Assembly: GCA_963699225.1 (NCBI GenBank) | Contig: OY969423.1 | Location: 1,178,001 to 1,242,000 of the forward strand | Source of the DNA: VRUE01 sp963699225 | Lineage (GTDB): Bacteria > Actinomycetota > Thermoleophilia > Solirubrobacterales > 70-9 | DNA: 64,000 nucleotides | Direction: 5' to 3' | Shown here: positions 56,696 to 64,000 of the stretch, one piece after another | Layout: each line of letters begins with the position of its first letter | Numbering within the stretch: position 1 is the stretch's first letter | The notes under the pieces: generated by a model | The model's input: only the letters and a program-made list of their open reading frames with translations | What the model was told of the DNA's origin: nothing | The model's database searches: none | Made by a program: the position numbers and the translations under genes

Positions 56696-58393
56696 TCAGG
56701 TTTCCTGGTACAGCGGCCCGTCGCCGCCCTCGGGCAGGGTCAGGCGCCCGCCCTTTGCCGTGATCGCGCCGCACTGGACGCAGTTGGAGGCGGTTACGTG
56801 GACGTCGACCTCGGCCGCACCGTTCTCGATCTGCTCGTCGGGGATCTCATAGACCTGGGCGGGGCACATCGAGACCCAGGTCTGGGCGATCTCACGCGGC
56901 ACCTTGGTCTGGATGCGGACGTGGTTGGGTGCGTCGTCGCGGGTCGCGTTGCCGGAGAGAAAGACTGAGTCGAGCTTGGCGAAGGTGAGCTCGTTGTCGG
57001 GCTTGACGTACATATCGCCCGCTTTGCCCAGCTCCATCTCGACCTCGGAGTCGTGCTCCTGCTTCCAGTGGCCGCCAGGGAAGTTGCCTTTTGTGACGGT
57101 CATCGCCGAGGCCATGGCGCCGCCGAGGAAGAAGCCTTTGGAGAAGGGCTGGCGCATGTTGCGCGATTCAAAGAGGTCCTTCTCGATCAGCGATTTGTGG
57201 ACCTTCTCGTCGTAGGCCTCGAAGTTGACCGAGTCCTGCTTGAGCGACTCGACGATCGTCTCCGCCGCGTACATCCCGGCGTGCATCGCGTAGTGGACGC
57301 CCTTCAGGGTCGGCACGTTGACCATGCTCGCCGCGTCGCCCGCCACCACCATGCCGGGAACCGCGAGGCGCTTGGGCATCGCGAAGTAGCCACCGGAGGG
57401 GATCGTCTTGGCGCCCCAGGCGACGCGTTTGCCGCCCTCGAGCAGGTCCTTGATGAAGGGATGGGTCTTGATCAGCTGCAGGGCGTCGTGGACCGAGAAG
57501 GTCGCGTCGGTGTAATCGAGGCCGGCGACCAGCCCGATGCAGAGCTTGTCCTCGCCCATCGGGTAGATGAAGGTGCCGCCGAACTCGTTGTAGCGGGGCG
57601 ACTTGCGCAGCGGCCAGCCCATTGTGTGGATCACGCGGTCGAGCGGCTTGGGGACCTCCCAGACCTCCTTGACCCCGAGCTCCCAGCGCATCGGGTCGGC
57701 GCCGTGCATGTCGAAGTAGTCGTAGGCGGCGTAGGTGAGGTGGCCGACCGTGCCCTCGGCGAGGACGGTCGCCTTGGCGACGACGTCGGAGCCGGGCTCG
57801 AAGTTGCCCAGCTCTTCGCCCTCTTTGCCGCGGCCGCGGTCGCCGGAGCGGATGCCCTTGACGACCCGGTCCTCGACCAGCAGCTTGGTCGCGGCGGTCT
57901 CGGAGAGGATGTAGACGCCGGCTTCCTCGGCTTTGTCGGAAAGGAAGCGACCCAGCTTCGAAACCGAGGTGACGTAGTTGCCGTGGTTGCGGAAGTTCGG
58001 CGGCATCGGCTTCAGCGGCAGTGCCGCCTTCGACGTGAGCAGGTAGACCGCGTCCTTGGTCACCTCCTGGAAGACCGGCCACTCCTCCTTGGGCAGGTCG
58101 GGGAAGAGCTCTTCCATCGCCGAGGGCTTCATATTCGCCCCGGAGAGCAGGTGGGCACCGGCGACCTTGCCCTTCTCGATCACGGCGACCGGTACTTCAC
58201 CGAGCTTCTCGGTCAGCTCCGGCTCGTTCTCGAGCAACTGCATGATCTTGTTGGCGCAGGCGAGCCCGGCGGGCCCACCCCCGACGATCGCGATACCGAC
58301 CTCGATGCGCTCGTCCTCGGCATCGGTCGGCGGGCCGATCACGTCGGCCGGGTCGAACGGCGGCGGGAACTCACTCGGTGCTACAGCCGGCAT
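56696..58393 (-). CDS. Electron transfer flavoprotein-quinone oxidoreductase-like
   Basis: 565 residues from ATG 58393 (MPAVAPSEFPPPFDPADV; GGAG six bases upstream). FAD site IAIVGGGPAGLACANKIMQLL, GAHLLSGANMKPSAMEEL, the membrane/quinone region with LGVKEVWEVPKPLDRVIHTMGWPL, GLVAGLDYTDATFSVHDALQLIKTHP and MVVAGDAASMVNVPTLKGVHYAMHAGMYAAE. It moves electrons from ETF to the menaquinone pool. The C-terminal [4Fe-4S] ligands: Cys510 (CPAQVYEI), Cys538 and Cys541 (NCVQC) are present, but the last position of the usual C-x2-C-x2-C is Ile544. It is 54-66 bases from etfA, with no other gene between. Confidence 0.92.
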   Translation of the reverse strand: MPAVAPSEFPPPFDPADVIGPPTDAEDERIEVGIAIVGGGPAGLACANKIMQLLENEPELTEKLGEVPVAVIEKGKVAGAHLLSGANMKPSAMEELFPDLPKEEWPVFQEVTKDAVYLLTSKAALPLKPMPPNFRNHGNYVTSVSKLGRFLSDKAEEAGVYILSETAATKLLVEDRVVKGIRSGDRGRGKEGEELGNFEPGSDVVAKATVLAEGTVGHLTYAAYDYFDMHGADPMRWELGVKEVWEVPKPLDRVIHTMGWPLRKSPRYNEFGGTFIYPMGEDKLCIGLVAGLDYTDATFSVHDALQLIKTHPFIKDLLEGGKRVAWGAKTIPSGGYFAMPKRLAVPGMVVAGDAASMVNVPTLKGVHYAMHAGMYAAETIVESLKQDSVNFEAYDEKVHKSLIEKDLFESRNMRQPFSKGFFLGGAMASAMTVTKGNFPGGHWKQEHDSEVEMELGKAGDMYVKPDNELTFAKLDSVFLSGNATRDDAPNHVRIQTKVPREIAQTWVSMCPAQVYEIPDEQIENGAAEVDVHVTASNCVQCGAITAKGGRLTLPEGGDGPLYQET

Positions 58394-58459
58394 CGCATGC
58401 TCCAATCGTCGTCAGGTGAACGAACGGCACCCGGGGAGCCGAGGCCCCCCGGGGGAACC

Positions 58460-59434
58460 TCAGCCGCCCTTCTTGGCCTTGATCGCCTCGGTCAGCTTGG
58501 GGACGATCTTGTGCAGGTCGCCCACCACGCCGAGATCCGAGAACTCGAAGATCGGCGCGTTCTGATCCTTGTTGATCGCGAGGATGTTCTCCGAGCTCTG
58601 CATCCCGACCTTGTGCTGAATCGCGCCGGAGATACCGGCGGCCAGGTAGAGCTTCGGCGCGACCGTCTTGCCGGTCTGGCCGATCTGGGCCGCGTAGGGG
58701 TACCAGCCGGCGTCGACCACGGCGCGGGTGGCGGCAACCGCCCCGCCCATCGCCTCGGCCAGTTCCTCGCACTGCTTGAAGCCCTCGGCAGCACCGAGAC
58801 CGCGACCGCCACCGACGAGGATCTCTGCGTCCTCGATGTTGACGTCGGCGCCGCGCTGCTCACCACGCTGCACCAGCTTGGCCTTGGAGGACCAGGGCGA
58901 GAGCTCGACCTGGACGTCGATCACCTCAGCCGTGCCGCCGCTCTCCTTGGCGTCGAAGGCATTGAGGCGGCCGATGATGATGCCGGGCTCCGAGACGTAA
59001 CCGACGTCGGCGATCTGGGAGTCCTGCAGGATCGGCCGCTCGACGACGAGCTTGCCGTCGGAGACCTTGACCTCGGTCACCTCCATCGTCACGCCCGCGT
59101 TGAGGCGGGCGGTCAGGCCGGCGCCGATCTCGAAGCCGAGCAGGCCACCGCCGAAGAGGGCGTAGCTGAAGCCCTCATCGGTGATCACCTTGGCCATCGC
59201 GTCGATGATCGGCTGGGCCAGGCCCTCGGGCACGTCCTTGGCCCGGTAGACCTTGGTCGCGCCCCAGTTGCCGAGCGAGGCACAGGCATCGTCGGCAATG
59301 TCGCCAACGACCAGCGCGCCGGCCTCGCCGCCGATTTCGCCGGCCAGCTTGGCCGCCTCGGAGATCGCTCCGAGTGAGTTCTTGTTGAAGTTGCCCTCGT
59401 CGTCGTGGAGGGCGTAAGTCAGGATGCCTGCCAT
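58460..59434 (-). CDS. etfA: Electron transfer flavoprotein alpha subunit
   Basis: 324 residues. N-terminal ETF domain (GILTYALHDDEGNFNKNSLGAISEAAKLAGEIGGEAGALVVGD), then the C-terminal FAD domain with GGGRGLGAAEGFKQCEELAEAMGGAVAATRAVVDAGWYPYAAQIGQTGKTVAPKLYLAAGISGAIQHKVGM and AINKDQNAPIFEFSDLGVVGDLHKIVPKL. It accepts electrons from acyl-CoA dehydrogenases. It starts one base after the etfB stop (59434/59435). Complete. Confidence 0.95.
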   Translation of the reverse strand: MAGILTYALHDDEGNFNKNSLGAISEAAKLAGEIGGEAGALVVGDIADDACASLGNWGATKVYRAKDVPEGLAQPIIDAMAKVITDEGFSYALFGGGLLGFEIGAGLTARLNAGVTMEVTEVKVSDGKLVVERPILQDSQIADVGYVSEPGIIIGRLNAFDAKESGGTAEVIDVQVELSPWSSKAKLVQRGEQRGADVNIEDAEILVGGGRGLGAAEGFKQCEELAEAMGGAVAATRAVVDAGWYPYAAQIGQTGKTVAPKLYLAAGISGAIQHKVGMQSSENILAINKDQNAPIFEFSDLGVVGDLHKIVPKLTEAIKAKKGG

Positions 59435-60226
59435 CTAGATCAGCTTCCTCTCGTCAAGCCAGGCGACGATCTTTTCGACCGTCTCGTTGGTGTCCTCGTC
59501 CTCGATGATCTCGCCGGCCTGCTTGGCGGGCGGCGGGTTGAGCGAGAGGACCGATGTCTTGGAGCCGGCCTCGCCGACCATGCCGCCTTCGATGCCGACG
59601 TCGCCGGTTGCCTTGGCGTCGAGCGGCTTCTTCTTGGCGCCCATGATCGCCTTCAGGCTGGGGTAACGGGGCTCGTTGATCGCGTCGCCGACGCTGATCA
59701 CGGCCGGCAGCTCGATCTCGACCGTGTCGTAGCCGTACTCGGCCTGGCGCTCGCAGCGCAGCTTGCCGTCGGTGACGTCGATCTTGATCACCTGGGTCAG
59801 CGAGGGCATCTTCAGGTGGTCGGCGACGACGGCGCCGATCGTGTAGCACTCGCCGTCATCGGACTGCTGGCCGAGTAGGACCAGGTCCGGGCTCTCTGAC
59901 TCCAGCACCTTGGCCAGCGAGTAGCCGGTGGCGCAGACGTCGGAGCCGGCGAGGGCGTCGTCGGAGAGGTGCACGGAGCGATCGGCTCCGAGCGCGACCG
60001 CCTTGTGCAGAGCGCGGACGGCGGAGTCGGGGCCCATCGTCACGGCGACGACTTCCTCGACCGGGATCGCGCCGCCCTCCTTGATCTGCATGGCGGCCTC
60101 GATGGCGTGTGTGTCGAAGGGGTTCAGGTTCTTCTCGCCGCTGCGGTCCAGACGCATCGTGCTCGAGTCGATGCGCTTCTGAACGGCGGCGTCCGGAACC
60201 TCCTTGACCAGGACGCAGATCTTCAA
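59435..60226 (-). CDS. etfB: Electron transfer flavoprotein beta subunit
   Basis: 263 residues from TTG 60226 (LKICVLVKEVPDA). AAGGAGG lies seven bases before it, which decides this start over the ATG-like reading at 60274. Visible: RLDRSGEKNLNPFDTHAIEAAMQIKEGG, VEEVVAVTMGPDSAVRALHKAVALGADRSVHLSD, LLGQQSDDGECYTIGAVVADHLKMP. With EtfA it carries electrons from beta-oxidation and branched-chain acyl-CoA dehydrogenation to the quinone oxidoreductase. The upstream region has a -10 and an overlapping palindrome. Confidence 0.95.
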   Translation of the reverse strand: MKICVLVKEVPDAAVQKRIDSSTMRLDRSGEKNLNPFDTHAIEAAMQIKEGGAIPVEEVVAVTMGPDSAVRALHKAVALGADRSVHLSDDALAGSDVCATGYSLAKVLESESPDLVLLGQQSDDGECYTIGAVVADHLKMPSLTQVIKIDVTDGKLRCERQAEYGYDTVEIELPAVISVGDAINEPRYPSLKAIMGAKKKPLDAKATGDVGIEGGMVGEAGSKTSVLSLNPPPAKQAGEIIEDEDTNETVEKIVAWLDERKLI

Positions 60227-60258
60227 GTTCAAGCCTCCTTGGCTAGTTCTAAAGCTGG

Positions 60259-60288
60259 TTGACTGACCAGTCAATCAGTCTATCTATA
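60259..60288 (-). promoter_or_regulatory. etfBA promoter with TetR/FadR-like operator
   Basis: On the minus strand TATAGATA (-10, 60288-60281) is followed, around the expected start site, by TTGACT-GGTC-AGTCAA (60274-60259), a 6+6 inverted repeat of the type bound by TetR-family fatty-acid regulators. The regulator is not in this window. Confidence 0.5.
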
Positions 60289-60312
60289 CGTGGCGCGGCG
60301 GGAGGTTAGCGG

Positions 60313-60368
60313 GCGCAGCGCTGCGCTGTTCCTTTCCCCCGTATATCGGGGAAAAGGCGCACCGGAAC
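60313..60368. other. Two adjacent inverted repeats after icmB
   Basis: GCGCAGCGCTGCGC (60313-60326, perfect palindrome) and TTTCCCC/GGGGAAA (60333-60339, 60348-60354) with outer GTTCC/GGAAC (60328-60332, 60364-60368). They lie 4 bases past the icmB stop and may terminate its transcript or insulate etfB. Confidence 0.5.
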
Positions 60369-60371
60369 GCT

Positions 60372-60791
60372 TTAGACGTCGTCGCGCTCTGAGGCGTTGT
60401 CGCGGATGAAGTCGACGATGTCGTCGGTTCCGGCACCGGGCGTGAAAACCTCGGCGACGCCGAGCTTCTTCAGCTCGGGGATGTCCTCGGCCGGGATCGT
60501 GCCGCCGACTGTGACGAGAACGTCATCGACGCCCTGCTCCTTCAGCAGTTCGACCACCTTAGGCACCAAAGTCATGTGGGCGCCGGAAAGGATCGAGAGG
60601 CCGACCGCATCGGCGTCCTCCTGGATCACCGTCTCAGCGATCTGCTCCGGCGTCTGGTGCAAACCGGTGTAGATCACCTCCATGCCAGCGTCGCGCAGTG
60701 CGCGAGCGATGATCTTGGCGCCACGGTCGTGCCCGTCCAGGCCAGGCTTGGCGACGACGACGCGGATCTTGCGGGCAGTAGCGGTTGCCAT
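60372..60791 (-). CDS. icmB: Cobalamin-binding small subunit of acyl-CoA mutase (IcmB-like)
   Basis: 139 residues. B12-binding fold: RVVVAKPGLDGHDRGAKIIARALRDAGMEVIYTGLHQTPEQIAE with the His21 that coordinates cobalt (DxHxxG), GLSILSGAHMTLVPKVVELLKEQG, and VTVGGTIPAEDIPELKKLGVAEVFTPG. The stand-alone small subunit of about 135-140 residues is the organisation of isobutyryl-CoA mutase (IcmA + IcmB), not of methylmalonyl-CoA mutase. The minus strand has no Shine-Dalgarno before ATG 60791; it likely was coupled to the large subunit gene before the DUF559 gene arrived. Confidence 0.9.
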   Translation of the reverse strand: MATATARKIRVVVAKPGLDGHDRGAKIIARALRDAGMEVIYTGLHQTPEQIAETVIQEDADAVGLSILSGAHMTLVPKVVELLKEQGVDDVLVTVGGTIPAEDIPELKKLGVAEVFTPGAGTDDIVDFIRDNASERDDV

Positions 60792-60831
60792 GCGGCCAGG
60801 AGGTTAGACCACTGGATGGAGAAATCGCCTC

Positions 60832-60875
60832 GCTGAACCCTTGACCACCGTATGCGTGGGTCAAATGACCAGTCG
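60832..60875 (+). repeat. Direct repeat DR1
   Basis: GCTGAACCCTTGACCACC.. ..GACCAGTCG. Nine mismatches to DR2. The inner part folds: TTGACCAC and GTGGGTCAA with one bulge, the ATG at 60852 falling in the loop. Confidence 0.65.
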
Positions 60876-61796
60876 TGGGATGAGCGCGAACGAGATACGG
60901 CAATCTGGGCGCTGGTGGGGCGGCAACACGGCGTGATCGCCCGCCGCCAGCTCCTCGAGGTGGGACTCAGCCCTCGCCAGATCGAGCGGCGGATCGCCTC
61001 TGGGCGGCTGCACCCCACCTGGCGCGGCGTCTACGCGGTAGGGCGGCCTGAACTAGATAGGCACGGGCGTTGGATGGCGGCGATCCTCGCCTGCGGACCG
61101 GGCGCGGCACTAAGCCATGGCAGCGCGGCCGCCCTCTGGGGATTCGGGAAGCAGCAGGGCAGCACAATCGACATCTCGGTGCCGGTCAGGAGACGCGGCC
61201 GGCTGCGCGGGATACGGATCCACAGGCGCACGGAAGCGGTCCTGGAGGATGTCCTCACCCACGACGGGATTCGCCTCACTTCACCTATACGCACGCTGAT
61301 CGACCAGGCGACGCGTCTGACATCGATGCAGCTCGAGCGCGCGGTCAACGAGGCCGACAAGCTCGACCGCGTGAGAGCGGATGGGCTGCGCGAGTCCCTC
61401 GACGGCTATCGCAGCCAACCCGGCGTCGCGCCGCTGAGAAAGCTCCTCGACCCGCTCGCCTTCCGGCTCAGCGACTCCGAGCTCGAGCAGCGGATGAGGC
61501 CCCTCGCGCGATCCGCTGGACTCCCAGCGCCGGAGACGAGAGCGTGGGTGAACGGCTATGAGGTCGATTTCTACTGGCCCGAGCTCGGGATCGTTGTGGA
61601 GGCGGACGGGCTGAGATACCACCGCACCGCGTCCCAGCAGAAGCGCGGCTTGGAGCGCGATCAAGCTCACCTCGTGGCCGGCATGTGGCCACTGCGCTTC
61701 TCCCACTGGCAGATCAGATACGACCGAGCGCACGTGCAGAAGATCCTCCGCAGTGCCGTGACGCGCGCCCAAGGGGAAGCCGCCGGGCTCGGCTGA
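60852..61796 (+). CDS. AbiEi-like winged helix + DUF559 (PD-(D/E)XK-like) protein
   Basis: 314 residues. Residues 15-60 (ALVGRQHGVIARRQLLEVGLSPRQIERRIASGRLHPTWRGVYAVG) are the AbiEi_4-like winged helix of type IV toxin-antitoxin antitoxins. Then HGSAAALWGFG, an RRGRLRGIRIHRR segment, and a helical linker. Residues about 215-305 are a DUF559/Vsr-like nuclease domain: VNGYEVDFYWPELGIVVEADGLRYH supplies D and ExD, followed by KRGLERDQAHLVAGMWPLRFSHWQI. No AbiEii toxin gene is adjacent. The start lies inside DR1, and the gene is reversed relative to all neighbours. A 6-codon ORF (MEKSPR) with AGGAGG at 60798-60803 precedes it. Function unknown; a nuclease or DNA-binding role is inferred from domains only. 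Confidence 0.85.
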   Translation: MRGSNDQSWDERERDTAIWALVGRQHGVIARRQLLEVGLSPRQIERRIASGRLHPTWRGVYAVGRPELDRHGRWMAAILACGPGAALSHGSAAALWGFGKQQGSTIDISVPVRRRGRLRGIRIHRRTEAVLEDVLTHDGIRLTSPIRTLIDQATRLTSMQLERAVNEADKLDRVRADGLRESLDGYRSQPGVAPLRKLLDPLAFRLSDSELEQRMRPLARSAGLPAPETRAWVNGYEVDFYWPELGIVVEADGLRYHRTASQQKRGLERDQAHLVAGMWPLRFSHWQIRYDRAHVQKILRSAVTRAQGEAAGLG

Positions 61797-61835
61797 ACCC
61801 TCTACCACCCCATCGGTGGGCGAAGTGACCAGTCG
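61792..61835 (+). repeat. Direct repeat DR2
   Basis: Begins 5 bases before the end of the DUF559 gene. CCACC/GGTGG hairpin inside (61805-61818) where DR1 has CCAC/GTGG, so the stem is kept although bases differ. Confidence 0.65.
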
Positions 61836-61850
61836 CCCGGAGGGATGGGA

Positions 61851-63473
<1,623 letters not shown>

Positions 63474-63482
63474 CGTCACAGG

Positions 63483-64000
63483 CTAACGGCGCGCGGCGAA
63501 ACGGCGGGGCGGCTGTTTGCGGCGGGCGGCGATGCGCGAGCCGCCAAAGCCGGCGACGGTCGCCAGCAGGGTGACCGCGATCGCCACAAGGCGCCGGCCG
63601 AGGCGCTCGAAGCGCAGCGTCTGCCAGCCCTCGTCGCGGGCGATCTCGGCCAGCGGCGGGTCCGGGTTGACCACGACCGGGTTGCCGACGGCGCGCAGCA
63701 TCGGCAGGTCGGAGACCGAGTCGGAGTAGGCGTAGGAAGTGGCGAGGTCGATGTCGTGCTCGGCGGCGTAGGCCTGCATCGCCTCGACCTTGCCTTCGCC
63801 GTAGACGAAGGGGCCGTCGAAGCGGCCGGTTAGGGCGCCGTCCTCACCGACTTCGTATCGGGTCCCCACCCCACCATCCATGCCGAGCACGGTCGCCAGC
63901 GGCTCGACCACGCCACTGCCGGCGGCGCTGACGATGAAGGTCGGGCGGCCGGCGTCCTGGTGGGCGTAGACCTCGTCGAGCATCTGCGGGTAGACCCGCG
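63483..64000 (-). CDS. HAD-superfamily subfamily IB phosphatase, C-terminal part (cut by window edge)
   Basis: The frame stays open to the window end, so the gene begins outside; the first Met seen (63983) is internal (RVYPQMLDEVYAHQDAGRPTFIVSAAGSG). VSAAGSG is the HAD motif II Ser/Thr, GEGKVEAM motif III Lys, and YAYSDSVSDLPMLRAVGNPVVVNPDPPL motif IV, as in SerB-like/IB hydrolases. A hydrophobic segment (LVAIAVTLLATVAGFGG) and a basic C-terminus (AARRKQPPRRFAARR) follow, so it is probably membrane-tethered by its C-terminus. Motif I is outside the window. Four to ten bases before icmA. Confidence 0.85.
   Translation of the reverse strand, partial: RVYPQMLDEVYAHQDAGRPTFIVSAAGSGVVEPLATVLGMDGGVGTRYEVGEDGALTGRFDGPFVYGEGKVEAMQAYAAEHDIDLATSYAYSDSVSDLPMLRAVGNPVVVNPDPPLAEIARDEGWQTLRFERLGRRLVAIAVTLLATVAGFGGSRIAARRKQPPRRFAARR

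Larger units (their letters stand above)
60832..61835 (+). mobile_element. Candidate mobile unit: AbiEi/DUF559 gene with flanking imperfect direct repeats
   Basis: Unit limited by direct repeats DR1 (60832-60875) and DR2 (61792-61835), about 35 of 44 identical. It is inserted in opposite orientation between icmB and icmA. No transposase; mobilisation in trans would be needed. The boundaries are inference. Confidence 0.4.

Noticed and set aside
57053..59377. 774-codon plus-strand open frame over etfA and the ETF-quinone oxidoreductase
   Set aside because: It is the complement of two well-conserved minus-strand genes; GC-rich codon bias keeps such frames open. The translation has no domain and many Arg/Gly/Val low-information runs.
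60259..60274. Possible relation of the etf operator to DR1/DR2 through TGACCAGTC
   Set aside because: Only nine bases are shared and the palindromes differ in centre and arms; chance is sufficient.

Overview
The window is GC-rich bacterial chromosome, about 64 kb, densely packed, mostly on the minus strand, with many 1-4 base start/stop overlaps. Gene content fits an actinobacterium, most probably of the Thermoleophilia/Solirubrobacterales group: hpf-secA-prfB order, a lone YrbE/MlaE pair, a short HPF, an LCP protein, large secreted NHL-type proteins and an isobutyryl-CoA-mutase-type enzyme. The taxonomic call is inference from gene content and composition; there is no rRNA or tRNA gene in the window.

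Layout: 1-7.4 kb holds a partial S41 protease, ftsX-ftsE, and an operon of three secreted proteins with a near-leaderless promoter. 7.4-16 kb holds transketolase, nadA, mutM, nadC, an ECF-type sigma factor overlapping ogt, and two hydrolases around an acidic secreted protein. 16-22.7 kb is prfB (with a programmed +1 frameshift), a methyltransferase, a SnoaL-like protein, secA, hpf and comF. 22.7-29.7 kb is a tightly overlapping nucleotide-sugar/glycan operon (two nucleotidyltransferases, a phosphosugar isomerase, UDP-glucose dehydrogenase, LCP) with an M20 peptidase. 29.8-37 kb is the complete F1Fo ATP synthase operon (atpI-B-E-F-H-A-G-D-C). 37-48.3 kb holds a WecA/MraY-type transferase, a DUF354 protein, glyA, a lysyl-oxidase-like secreted protein, a YrbE pair with a GntR regulator, sua5-prmC-prfA, and DUF1385-rpmE. 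48.3-58.4 kb holds a diguanylate cyclase, a TetR/hydrolase divergent pair, a glycan operon (aminotransferase, an epimerase-glycosyltransferase fusion, a polysaccharide deacetylase), an EamA transporter and ETF-quinone oxidoreductase. 58.4-64 kb holds etfA-etfB, then a B12-dependent acyl-CoA mutase whose two subunit genes are separated by an oppositely oriented AbiEi/DUF559-type gene, then a partial HAD phosphatase.

The least conventional content is non-coding. (a) A 162-165 bp element with terminal inverted repeats occurs twice, each time forming the 3' end of a gene (ftsX, prfB), and carries an internal hairpin with a compensatory base-pair change. (b) Five large palindromic elements (perfect arms of 21-28 bp, loops of about 50 or about 95-125 nt) sit at gene borders; two are inverted copies flanking nadC. 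(c) Imperfect 44-bp direct repeats bracket the AbiEi/DUF559 gene inside the mutase operon. (d) A GntR-type palindrome upstream of gntR recurs twice around the promoter of an unrelated SnoaL-like gene, which is divergent from prfA. No CRISPR array, transposase or integrase was seen.
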